Positions 48,501 through 58,980 of a DNA stretch of 64,000 bases are shown piece after piece. This stretch comes from Acanthaster planci. Taxonomy: Eukaryota; Echinodermata; Asteroidea; Valvatida; Acanthasteridae. The notes beneath the pieces were generated by a model. That model saw only the letters and a program-made list of their open reading frames with translations. It was not told the origin of the DNA and searched no databases. The first letter of the stretch is position 1. Every line of letters begins with the position of its first letter. The stretch lies in assembly GCF_001949145.1 (NCBI RefSeq), contig NW_019091401.1:259648-323647 (forward strand), read 5' to 3'. A program made the position numbers and the translations under genes.

Positions 48501-50037
48501 AGAAAGTTAACGCTCTGTAACTGTGGAAAGGATGTTTGGTCTTAGTTACCATTTGTACTGGACTTGGCATAGCCACTGTTTCCTTTGTCAGCTTTATTCT
48601 TGAACATGAGCTTGAAATTAGAAAACTAAAGCAAAGGAAGGTTTGATTATAAAATGTACTTGTTTCTTTGGTTTTAATTTTTACTTCAGAATCTACAGTA
48701 CAATGGATGGTGCTGAGTTGTACTGTTTTGAAGACTTCGAGAGTGAGCTTTCTCCCGGAGACGATCTTGATGATACTCAAGATCAAGACAACCATTTTGA
48801 ATGGATGGACCCTTCCAGTACCCCTGGAGAAGATAAGTTCCGGATTCGAACTAGAACAGACCTCCCAGATCAGAGGTCAGGAGTGACTGAGATCAAGGCC
48901 AGTCGGGTTGAACACCATATCAAGAATGCAGATAAGCGGGATAACAATTGGGGTCATGGCAACAATCACCACCAACAACAGGATGGCCGGTTAGATCATC
49001 CAGCCTTCCTGGGGAAATCCCAGGGTTATGGCGAAACAAGGCAGGGTAGTGTCATTGCCAGCAAACAAAGGGTTTTACAGAGAGGAAGAACCATTGATAT
49101 CCCTGAATCAAGCCACGCTGGAGGTCTGGGATCCAACAGATTCAGAGCAGGGCACCTGCTAAGGACTCAGTCAACTGATGAAAGCAAAGAAATACATCCT
49201 GGTCCAAGGGATTCACTGAGCTTGTCTGACAGGAGGATTTCGCAGCATATTAATCAGAGAACTACTAAAGTTACATGTGTGAAAACAAATTTTGTTACTG
49301 AAATGGAAACGGGCAACAGTGCCTGTACTAATGATGGTAGTGTTCAGAGGGGTGGTGAGGCACCTTTAGAGAGCGCGGCCATTTCAAAGAATGTGGATAA
49401 GTTTAGTGTTCGTGCCAGACCGGACTCAAATCTCCGCAACAAGAAGATGCGAGAGATGCCACCTGTTGTGGCATTGCGACCAGGTCGGTCTGGAAGCCCG
49501 CGCAGTTGGAATTTTGCCACTCAGAGCATTGTACCTCGATTTGCCAACAGAGAAGACTCTGAAATCCTGACTGCTATCCGAAAGAGCCCAACCTTCAAGG
49601 GGCCGAGTGACGAACGCAGAAGACCCCTTGTGACAAACTGCAGTATTGATAGTGCCTTAGAGCAGCAAACGAATGATGAGCCGTTTAATACTAACAGTGT
49701 CGCTGTTAGTGCCGATTGTGTTTCATCTGAGAAGCCAGAGGCAATCAGTATTTTTGGCCCTGAAGATCTCATAAAAGATGTCATTGCTAAAACTGGATCC
49801 ATCAACCGGGAGATACCCAGTGCTCTTATGAATTCGTCAGAGGGGCCCAAAGAAAAATTTGAAGGACAACTGTGGAGCATCTCAAGGCATCATGTTGCAC
49901 CAGGTTTACCCCCATCAGGCAGAGGGATGAAAGTAGGCCCAACCAAGCCCCTGCGAAGCAAAGAAGCATGTGTGGCTGAGGAACTGTGCAACTGCAGAGG
50001 TTCGAATGAAAGGTTGGTACCAGTACTTGAAGACTGA
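30597..50037 (+). CDS. Unrecognised gene assembled from three exons
   Basis: Exons 30597-30652, 37010-37078 and 48690-50037 (or to 50012 if spliced on) join in consistent phase 2 with good signals: donor TTCAT|GTAAGT, acceptor TTACATTTCAG, donor GACAG|GTAGGC, acceptor TTTTTACTTCAG. The product starts MQSTASEPSEINLSIPTF, continues through a basic patch (EFALKLKKDQILAFPDR) into GAELYCFEDFESELSPGDD, then a long polar region. Total is about 490 residues. The first two exons are short, so the link is an inference from phase; extra exons could lie in the 6.4-kb and 11.6-kb introns. The frame is open upstream of 30597 to an acceptor-like AAAACAG at 30571, so the start is uncertain. I do not recognise the family. 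Confidence 0.4.
30653..37009. other. Intron of the unrecognised gene, TACATGTA-rich
   Basis: No exon or RNA gene is supported. Many copies of TACATGTA and short (TACATG)n runs occur, e.g. 32036-32058, 32300-32335 and 32370-32392. Reading frames here are short and AT-rich. Confidence 0.5.
38393..38879. mobile_element. hAT MITE with 8-bp target duplication
   Basis: Ends TAGGGCTGAATC... and ...GGCACAGCCCTA form terminal inverted repeats. The flanks CTATATCA (38385-38392) and CTGTATCA (38880-38887) are an 8-bp target duplication with one change. Both subterminal regions are dense in GAATATTCG-type palindromes. The 487-base body has a 107-codon minus-strand frame that does not resemble a transposase. 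It sits in the intron between 37078 and 48690. Confidence 0.85.
43143..43320. repeat. C-rich imperfect repeat
   Basis: Near-copies of GCCCCCATGTGYCCCCCC occur at about 43177-43196 and 43300-43317, with related C-runs at 43157 and 43277. The (TACATG) word lies between them. This is a local low-complexity block. Confidence 0.5.
45638..45662. repeat. (TACATG)n microsatellite
   Basis: About four perfect units of the six-base word TACATG, the longest clean run outside the gap-flanking sites. TACATGTA is its own complement, so the array reads the same on both strands and can form cruciforms. Confidence 0.85.
46246..46463. mobile_element. Long hairpin element, arms about 86 bases
   Basis: The left arm 46246-46333 and right arm 46376-46463 are inverted copies with few differences; shared blocks include GCATATTGTAAAAGCAAGGT and TTTTCCTGAATTCCCTT. 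A 42-base spacer separates them. Such arms are usual for fold-back MITEs. The spacer reappears in the same orientation just outside the right arm at 46478-46520. Confidence 0.75.
47089..48460. repeat. Diverged tandem-repeat block with CRE-like palindromes
   Basis: Two copies of a unit of about 525 bases (around 47100-47640 and 47640-48150) share the blocks CAAACATC..AAATTAC, GATGTCACATGATTT and GTTTAAACTGAAA. A shorter unit of about 178 bases repeats at 48168 and 48346 (AAATTTGTTC.ACAC). Every unit carries AACGTGTACAA or a close variant, six in all. TGACGTCA occurs at 47103-47110 and 48171-48178. The block ends about 230 bases before the large exon at 48690. Confidence 0.65.
48690..50037 (+). 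CDS. Large exon of an unrecognised, probably disordered protein
   Basis: This is the longest real frame in the window, about 449 codons from the acceptor at 48689, with an ATG at 48703 and a TGA at 50035. The start is acidic and aromatic (LYCFEDFESELSPGDDLDD). The rest is rich in Ser, Arg, Asn, Gly and Glu with His/Gln runs (NNHHQQQ) and several SP/RS pairs (GRSGSPRSW), typical of a scaffold or regulatory protein without a folded domain. Codon use is mixed and GC-richer than the flanks. A donor-like AAAG|GTTGGT at 50013 may splice it to a further exon, in which case the last eight codons are intronic. Confidence 0.7.
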
Positions 50038-51206
50038 GAATTAACAAAAAACTGTTTTTTTTTGGACAAGGATGAACTTGTATCAAATAAAATCTGCCAA
50101 CAGACGTGAGTGTGGAATTCACAGTTTTCAAAAAAAAGAGAACTGTACGCGGTTGTTCAACTGTCATACATGTACTGTATGTACTTTATGTTTCTGTACA
50201 TGAATGGCACTGTTACCATGCATGGAAGTGTTCACTATTTAGTATCAAAGTAATTTAAGTCTTTCCTAAAATTGCATCTATTTGATGTTTTCCTCGATAA
50301 AAAGCTGTAGTCCATTTGGGTATGTTCATTTCCTTTCTTTGTAGACAAATATAAAAATAGATTGTTTTCTTGTGCATGCTCTGATTCATGACTAACATTG
50401 CCCAAGCGGGCATTGTACACGTACAAGGAGATTGATATCATTAATCGTGAATTGTACTTTCTGATGCCACAAAAAATGCCAACTGCTCTAACTGTCTCCA
50501 TTTCTGTAAAAGTCAATCTGTGCTGCCATGAGTTCATCTCAAAGTTTCAAGCTGTTCCATGTATGATACATCTATGCGGTACCACTAAATGTGATATTTG
50601 GTTTCACATTCAACTTTTCAGTGGGTAGAAACTTGTTGACATTACATGTGCCGTACATGTGCACATTGTAGTAGTTTCATAGGCAAGCTGAAAGCTTGAC
50701 GCCGGTCTAATTAAAATGGGTCATGGAAACTTGCAGAAAGCCACACGTTTCTTGAAGGTCAGTAAGCATGAATAATGGTATATGTACAATTGTACATGTA
50801 CTGGTGTCCGTCATCCGGTGAAATCATGGAACATTACAGTACCGGTAGAAACTGTTAATTTTAAGGAAATGTTATTTATTATTCTCCAAGGATCATCTAG
50901 ATAAACGATCAAGGAAAAAAACTTATTTTTAAGTTTTATAACTGTTAACATGTGTCACACTGTGTTTGACCTCAAATCTACAAGCCTTGTTCAAGCTCCT
51001 GGGAATATCCTGTGGTATTTATTTGCAAGACAGCTACATGTACACGTACATAGATTCATGTGTAGGTTCGATACATGAAAGTCAGGTTTGCGTTGTTGGA
51101 AATTAAAACCAGTTTTCTGGGCTTTTCTCCCAATATTGAACAGAATGCGATGTGTGCACTTTAAATTTGTTATAGCCAGAATGATCTTTGGTGTACATGT
51201 ACATGT

Positions 51207-51657
51207 NNNNNNNNNNNNNNNNNNNNNNNNNNNNNNNNNNNNNNNNNNNNNNNNNNNNNNNNNNNNNNNNNNNNNNNNNNNNNNNNNNNNNNNNNNNNNN
51301 NNNNNNNNNNNNNNNNNNNNNNNNNNNNNNNNNNNNNNNNNNNNNNNNNNNNNNNNNNNNNNNNNNNNNNNNNNNNNNNNNNNNNNNNNNNNNNNNNNNN
51401 NNNNNNNNNNNNNNNNNNNNNNNNNNNNNNNNNNNNNNNNNNNNNNNNNNNNNNNNNNNNNNNNNNNNNNNNNNNNNNNNNNNNNNNNNNNNNNNNNNNN
51501 NNNNNNNNNNNNNNNNNNNNNNNNNNNNNNNNNNNNNNNNNNNNNNNNNNNNNNNNNNNNNNNNNNNNNNNNNNNNNNNNNNNNNNNNNNNNNNNNNNNN
51601 NNNNNNNNNNNNNNNNNNNNNNNNNNNNNNNNNNNNNNNNNNNNNNNNNNNNNNNNN
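51207..51657. other. Assembly gap, 451 N
   Basis: The gap is entered through GTGTACATGTACATGT and left through GACATGTACATGTACAGTG, so a long (TACATG)n array most likely broke the assembly. Translations of about 170-240 residues across it consist of unknown residues and have no meaning. Confidence 0.99.
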
Positions 51658-52604
51658 GGACAAGACATGTACATGTACAGTGTGTACTGGTGTAGTGTAC
51701 AGTACATGCTGACTTTGCCATGTGTTCAATGAACAGGCTGCTCAGATCTTGGAGAGAGAATTAATTTATTAATTTAATTAATTTATTCAGTGTACATGTA
51801 CAGTACATGTACCGGTATGTGTACACTGTATACATGCATACTGTACATGTAGAATTCAGGAAGATACAGTGAATAGGCTTCTTACTTGAATAAACAGGAA
51901 ACTCTTTCGCATTATTGGGAACATTATATTGTTTCCAGACGGATGTTCAACTACATGTACTCCTCTGTTTATAGAACATGACCTTGCAACGCCCATCCAC
52001 CACTGATGACTTGTAATGGCCATACTGTAATTTGTTGTACATGGCATGTGTAGTATGGTGTTCATGTGAAATAAATTTATGGTTGAGGAAATTAAGCATA
52101 TTACAAATACATACATGTACATGTACCTTGCGTTAAAAATTTGTATAATAGTCTCTTTTTAAACTGAACAATATTTATACATTTTAGCTTTCACTGGGTT
52201 TCATTGTAAAGAATTTAAAACTTTAAATTATTCTTTTGTAACTAAGGTAATCATCAAAAGACAGAAAATAATAGTTGTACAAGCATTCTGGTTGAGGTAC
52301 ATGTCACTGGTAACCTTTAATGCCTTGCCAAGCAAGATGTTAATTAAATTAAAAATCACTTTTTTAAAAGAAATAGTTCTGTCAGAATCAAACAAAACAA
52401 ATAAATGCTTATGAAATTCTGTAAGTGTAAAGTGTAAGTAAAAGGTTTATTTAGACATCACAACAAAGATATGCCAGAACTAGAGTGAATGGTGATGAAT
52501 CAATTGAGAGGGAATATGGGGCTACACATGTAGCGGCTTACATAGATGTACAAGCTTGTTGAGAGCATCTTACAAAAGAAGTGAAAAGATGGGTACAAAT
52601 ACAC

Positions 52605-53010
52605 ATAGAGTATCAAAGCATCTACAGGTCTTCCATGAAGAGCAGCTCGCCCACTTCCAAGCTAACCCTCCGGCTCAATTTCGTTATGTCAGCATGGTTT
52701 CTGATGAGTTACATGTACATGTATTTTGTATTGCCATACATGTGTATGACCAAAATTCAGCTGATGTTGCAATTGAAAACAGAAATGGTTTTAACTTGAA
52801 GCTACTGGTCCCGGTAATGTCACATCAAAGCATCTGCACGTCTTCCATCCAGAGAAGTGACAACTCCTGAGCTGGTTTATTTTTTGGCTTAATTTGGAAA
52901 TGTTTGCAGGTTTTCTGAGGAGTTACATGTACATTGTACATGTATCAACCATAGGACCCAAATTCAGATGTTTGTGCTTCGATGGAACAAGTAACATGTA
53001 TTTAAGGACC
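52605..53010. repeat. Tandem duplication, unit about 214 bases
   Basis: Copy one (about 52605-52815) and copy two (about 52820-53010) share in order ATCAAAGCATCTRCA.GTCTTCC, GGCTYAATTT, TTTCTGA.GAGTTACATGTACA and AAATTCAG.TG. They are clearly diverged, so the duplication is old. No coding potential. Confidence 0.5.
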
Positions 53011-54289
53011 AGAAAACATGCACAGTTTGAGCTAGGACGTCTGTGGAAACAGTCATTCTGTGACTTAGAATTGAGTTTGTGTTGTGGCAGTGTACGCTTT
53101 CATAAGTTGGTGTTTTGTGCATCAGAATTTCTGCAGATACACATTACTATACTGTAAGTCATCTGAAAGTAAACTTGAGCATCAAGGTAATGGATCTCAG
53201 CTAACCATTTTTACCCCACAAATATGTTTGTCGTTGTTTCATTTGGACATACATGTATGTAGGTGTTCATTTCTGGAGTGCAAACTTCCCTTCCCGGCGA
53301 AAAGTCTGAGGCACAGGCAATGAACACAGCGCCCTCTTGTGTTTTGTATTGGTAATTTTTTTATTGCTCTGATTGCCATTGAAACTGACACAGACCTTTT
53401 TGTTTGATTATTCCAATCCTTTTGCATATTCAGATTGAGAAAACTTGCACCATACTCTTACACATGGGTACATTGTACATGTACATGCATCAGTGATTGG
53501 AATTTGTCCTGTGCTCAGGAAAGGTACTTATGTACATGTACATGTACAGAAAATTATACTCTTCGCCCTGAGCTGAAGTGCAGCCCCAATTGGCAAAAGA
53601 AAGACAGGTGGTTACATTTAGATTTATAAAAATGATTACATGTATATGGGGATAATTGGGCATAATATATACTTATGGTGGACATTTGGTTGGCTACCAG
53701 TGCAAATTAAATGGAGTTGAATTAATAAAGTTTTACGTCAAAGTGTTTACACCAGAGGACTTGATTTCAAAACTTCTCTCAACAAGAAGGAGAATGCATT
53801 ATAGTTTTCGACTGATGTATTTTAAAGCACCTAAGAAATAACTTTAAAAATTTAAGCCACGGAAAAAGGAGCACAAAATTGACGGAAAACGATGAGAAAA
53901 GTTTGGCTCTCTTCATTCTCTTACTGTTTATAATTACTCTCACTATACCAACATATTTGCTAGGTCTTGTATATTTCGACCACCAAAAATTATTTTTAAG
54001 TTTGGCTGCATCAAAAATTTATAATGAGTACAATGTGTTCGTTGCGAATGTTATATTTGACAGAATTTTGATCATGTTTGATAATTTTGACAGAAACTGC
54101 ATAACGTTTGAGAATGCCGAAAATGCTGTCACATGTAGTGCTCAAAAATTCCATGCGTGATTTTTTTTTGCCGGTTATTTTGGAGATAACCCGCTGAAAA
54201 TAAAATTAAAATTAACAACTTTGAGCTTTAGATTTTCATCATGAATTGTATTTTATGTCTTGAACGTTATTTTTTTGCAAACGTTATTC

Positions 54290-54600
54290 AGAATGACGGA
54301 TTTTCTTTCGAGAAAAGTCATTCCGAGAGAAAAATCACGGAGCGTCGCCATTCCGTGGAGGGGTTCATGAATATTGAATAAAAAAGAGCGCGCACTATGT
54401 GGCTTGATGTCAAAGGTCAAACAGGCCACAATGCAGCAAAATGTTTCTCTAACGCCACCGCGAGAGATTGATGGAAGCCACAAAATTGCCACGATTGGTA
54501 TTTTGGACTGCGGTTTTCAGGAACATACTTGAAGAAAATGTGATTGGTCCAGTCGTAAAAGGATAATGGTTTGGCGGTGCTTTTTTGCATCCTTTTTTAA
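54290..54600. promoter_or_regulatory. Promoter-like patch with E2F and CCAAT motifs
   Basis: Within AT-rich DNA this stretch has GCGCGC, ACGCCACCGCG, two ATTGG boxes (54494 and 54542) and TTTGGCGG (54570), an E2F-like core. That set is typical of cell-cycle or housekeeping promoters. No exon is clear on either side, so direction is unknown. Confidence 0.28.
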
Positions 54601-55577
54601 AGCTTGTGCTGTACATCAATATATGGATTTTACTCACTTTTTTTGCAGTCGATTTTTTTACACTAATGATAGAATAGAATGACATTTGCGACTGCCGACT
54701 TTGGGACCCGATTAATTATGAGAGGTACTTTTTAATTTCATGATTATGGTTTTAATATGTGTAAATATTATCCCCTTTCACCACATATAAATCTGTGTAA
54801 AATAACCTCGGGAATTATCACTCCTCAGTAAACTCTGTTTGCTCGGATTTTAACAGGGAGTTCATGTCCCTCAAAATTGCTAACGTTCGAGACTTTAATT
54901 AACTAACTCCAATTAAGTTGAAAGGTTGACATGGTCATCATTGTTCCAGATATCAGCCATTACTTCCCTCATTACCCCCAAAGTTGAACATTATCTAAAT
55001 TAGATATTATATTTTGAGGAACTTGCCATATGTACAGGTACATGCAGAAAAATTTGAGGTCGAGGTACACTTTATGTACTGTAAGTACAATGAACTTGTA
55101 TATACATATACATGTACATGACGAGCCCTCTTAGTGAGAGTGCAACAAATTATTATTACTTTATAAAATATTGCTAGGTGAATAGATTCCAAATTACCGA
55201 TGCATCATCAGATGAACATTAATTTTTTCAGTATTGTGCATATTTAGCTGCTATTACATGTATAGTTTCAATTTATGTATACATCCATATTTTGTACATG
55301 TACACCAACCTTGTAGTATACATGAATGGTCATGATATGTACATGTTACCATGAAAGTAACCTGCCACGGAAACCGGTATGTATCCCACATTTTTCATGT
55401 ACGTACAATATAAATGTACACTAAGAAGTACAGTATACAGATACATGTATGCCTGTACATGCAAATGTTGGAACACCATTTTTCATATGCCAGACTTTTT
55501 TTCATGATACATTTAAAAAAATACATGCATTAGTACAGAATCCAAAAATTAATTTTAAAAATACTTGTTGGTTAGAT

Positions 55578-55979
55578 TTAAAATTCATTGTTGGATTTTG
55601 GACTTGAGAGGAAAGCTGCAATCATGGCAGTTGTCTTCAGACTGATTTCCAAGAAAGTGCATTGATCATGGAGAACATCTACAGCACGTCCAATAAACAT
55701 CTTCTCTCCACGGCTTATTCCCTGGAAGAGTTGGAAATTAGCAAGGAGATTCAGTCTTCTCTGTCTTTCACGTGCCCACATGTGTTGCCAGTTCTATTTT
55801 TTCCAGTTCTGCTCATCAGTTTCTGATTTGGCCGCAAGGCATTTTTTTACTTGGTCAATGACGTCAATGAATGCTCCTGTGTACATAACTTCATTACAAG
55901 AGGGCTTTTTTGTAAATGTTACTGTGTTGAAAGAAACACTTGAGTCATTAGAAGTAATTTTTCCCCCCATGGAACACAT
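55578..55979 (-). pseudogene. Stop-interrupted reading frame of unknown origin
   Basis: Two minus-strand frames, 55979-55794 and 55781-55578, are in the same phase and separated only by one stop and a few codons (…EQNWKK, stop, NWQHMWARERQ…). Together they give about 133 codons of globular-looking composition with charged and aromatic residues, in a region otherwise poor in frames. This fits a decayed retrocopy or exon; the family is not recognised. Confidence 0.3.
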
Positions 55980-56379
55980 CTGCTTGATTTCTATTTGAGG
56001 TTGTGTGTAGGGTAGTACTATGGTACAATTTTTACTGTTTTTGTGAGCTCATTTTTTACACATTTTTAACAGCAAGTATATGTACATTGTAAATTTCTCT
56101 CGGCCAAGTTTGAATATGAAATCAGTCTGTGACAAATATCGGGTTAAAATGGCCAGGTCTGCATTTTTTTGTGACTGAACATTATAAGTTTCTCATCAGA
56201 CTTGTAAATTCTACCAACTGTCTGACATGTACAATATGTAGATATTGCCTTCTGAGTAGCATGTTATATTGAGAGCTGAATACATAAAGAAGTCTTCTGC
56301 CTCTGGCAAAAGAGCAGTTCAGCCTGCTGTGTGTGAACCACATGCAAGTGGGACCTGCTTTGAATGAATTAACTTGCCC

Positions 56380-57430
56380 TCATGTTTTGGTGTCTGCCCT
56401 GAATTGATTCTGAGCTATCAAGGGAGGAGATACGGAAACAGCATGGTGCATTGACTCCCCAGGTAATGTCATGGCTGGTTATTACTGCTATGTGAGCATG
56501 AAGAAAAACCCAATTGTTATTAGATTGACTTCATCCTCGGCCAGCCATCCAGGCGTCCAGATTTTACCGTTGATCCTTTAAATGCACTGTGATAACAAAT
56601 TGTAGGTGAAGCAGATCCACTCCGAGAGCGGTAGCTCAGGTGTACAAACCCCGTTACTCAAATAATAGAATATTTCTGGGGCCGAATAGGGTGGTCATTA
56701 ACTATGCAGTGTACAGCGTCTCCCATTGGCCAGGTTGGCCCTTCACGTAAGCACCGCATCCAGGCAGAATTCTCATCACCAGCATCACAGACCTGTCTAG
56801 ATATGGAAATGTTTATTGATTAAACACTGCCAGGACTTTCAGGCTCAGCTGGACAAGGGAATTTGACCTACATGTACACGTGATATTTCACTGGAGTTTG
56901 TGGCACAGATGATGTATTAGATTGGTATTGCAAATAATTTTTTCAGGACCAATTAATGTTTTCTAGGCAATTTCATAACTTGATTAGAATTCAGGTAAAG
57001 GCAATGGTGCAACATTGCCATGGTATTATTTAGGTGGGTTGAACATTTGAAAGAGAAATCACCTGGTGTTGGATTGAGAAGCCATAAATATGCAGGTCGT
57101 GCCAGCTTCATTTCAAGGATGATCAAATGCAGCGGAAACAGGGATGAGTAAAGGCTGCTTTATAGCGTGGAACTAATTGGACCACTCCAAGTGGGGTCGC
57201 ATAGTGAGAATCTGCCAGCTGAAGGGTTGTCCCTTTCACTGGCTTCACTGGTAATATCACCGCCCGAATCATTACACAGGAGGCTTTTTATTTGGGCGAT
57301 CTTGCGAACTGGGTGAGGAGCAACACTTCATTGGCCTCTTCTGAGCAGTCAGATACCACTGCACAATGTATCCTATAAAGATGCTGATCACAGGCAAAGT
57401 GTCTTTAAACCCTCAAGAGGAGCCATTTCT
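56380..57430. promoter_or_regulatory. Balanced-composition stretch, possible regulatory DNA
   Basis: About 1 kb lacks the TACATGTA repeats and AT-rich simple sequence of its surroundings, apart from one copy of the word near 56870, and has no open frame. It contains GATAA, CCATTGGCC, TTGATTAAAC and CGCCCGAAT...ATTTGGGCG. Composition like this in a long non-coding region often marks an enhancer cluster, but conservation cannot be judged from one sequence. Confidence 0.25.
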
Positions 57431-58195
57431 GTGGATTAACCAGCTTCATCTGCCTGATCATTTTTGATTATTATGTGAATTAACTGGTGCATGATGCAAG
57501 TACTGTATGTACTCAGGAGCATTTGTTCAGGCATACTGTACCGTACTTGCATAGGATCAGTTGAATGAATTTGTGAAATTTTACTCATGTTTGAATTGCT
57601 TTGTTGTGTATCGTTAATTGGAGCAATGTTCATTTTAACTGAAATGGGTTGGAAGTAACATGTAAGTCTAAAATGTGACAACGTTACATGATGTAGCGTA
57701 CTTTTAGGGTGAGAGACTGGTTCATAGTTAAAAAATGAATCACTGTGTTACTTTTGCTAGATTTCATGCTTTGAATCTACCAAAGTGAAGTGCATTTCAA
57801 CTTCTGGGATTTTATCGTGAAAGTTTTATTTGGCTCCGAATATGGATGAACCAAACTTTAGCTGTGCCATTTCTTCCTCATGATCACCACTAAATTTTCA
57901 GTGCCCAAAAGGAACCACCAGGGAAAGACACAGGAGCTTGGTTGTATTTTCTAAGTACTCATTCTCCTCATTAAAGATGCTGTCAGACATGCATATACTG
58001 ATATGTGTATTCAGTATTTGATAATTTTACATGTATATCTTGATCAAATTCTCAACAAAGGAAAATGATGCGCTTGACTTTGTGGTGCGTGGAAAAAGTT
58101 TTCTCTCTGATGTTTCGGTAAATGAATCCTAACCCTTGATGATTGGCATGCTTGGTGCATTTGATAAAAAAAATTGTAAAAAATTATTTGTTAGT

Positions 58196-58270
58196 ATACT
58201 CAGGATGGGAACCCATAACCTCCTGCTGTTGAACTGCTTATCTAACCAGTCTACTACTGAGCTTTCCAGG
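58196..58270 (-). repeat. tRNA-like SINE head, minus strand
   Basis: On the minus strand, an A-box-like AAGCTCAGTAGTAGACTGG is followed about 35 bases later by a B-box-like GGGTTCCCATCC. Stems do not pair well enough for a working tRNA. T- and A-rich sequence follows on the 3' side (minus strand), fitting a SINE body. Confidence 0.4.
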
Positions 58271-58624
58271 TTGGCTGATATTTGTACTAGTATTTGAGTC
58301 CAATTGATCAACCATAGTAGATGCTCAAACCAGTTACTTTGATTTTTTTCTGTGGAGTTCTTTGATTTGAACGGGACAGCTAAATTTACCAGTGATGTTA
58401 TCACTTTCTGATGTTTACATGTAAATGCCGCTTGTTCATTCTGCTTTGCGTGAAACTGTCACAGACCATTAACAAACAAAAAGAAGAACAGAAGAACAGA
58501 AAACAATTTTCTGTCACAAATCGAAAGAATTACATGTATATGTGCCATCAATCACTTTTGCTTGATATTTGATTGGGTTGCGTATCCTACCATGCAAGGA
58601 TCTTCTGAAATATTTGTTTAATAA

Positions 58625-58980
58625 GCCTTTTGCGAGTTAAATTTGAATAAAATCTGGTACACTGAGGTCTTAAAATTCACATGAAGATAACCATTTGAAT
58701 TTTCCATACTAAAGCCACTCTTGCTATACCTAGTGATTTGGGGCAAGCTTTTCCCTAGTTACATAAGAGACGCCTTGCAACAATGCACTGTTCTCAATGG
58801 ATAAGAAAGGCACAAAGGAACTAGTCCATTCCAGAGATGGTGGTCGCTATGCAAAAGCTTGCCCCGAATCACGAGGTATAGCAACAGTGTCTTTAGTCTG
58901 TGGAATTCAAATTTTTACGTTTCTATAAAATCAGATAAGACAGGGTACCTGATTTTATTCAAATTTAACTCGCAAGTGGC
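58625..58980. mobile_element. Fold-back MITE, arms about 125 bases
   Basis: The left side from TTGCGAGTTAAATTTGAATA and the right side from the complementary sequence match over about 125 bases with gaps. They share further blocks: TTGCTATACCT.GTGATT and GGGGCAAGCTTTT. About 90 bases separate the arms. No target duplication was readable. Confidence 0.7.

Noticed and set aside
48409-48795. Minus-strand 128-codon frame at the start of the large exon
   Set aside because: Low-complexity Phe/Ser-rich shadow of an A-rich stretch and of the plus-strand exon.
50991-51732. Five overlapping frames of about 174-238 codons on both strands
   Set aside because: They run through the 451-N gap; almost all residues are unknown.
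53879-54160. Plus-strand 93-codon frame with a hydrophobic start, resembling a signal anchor
   Set aside because: It needs a TTG start, lies in very AT-rich DNA where Leu/Ile/Phe runs arise by chance, and has no splice signals.
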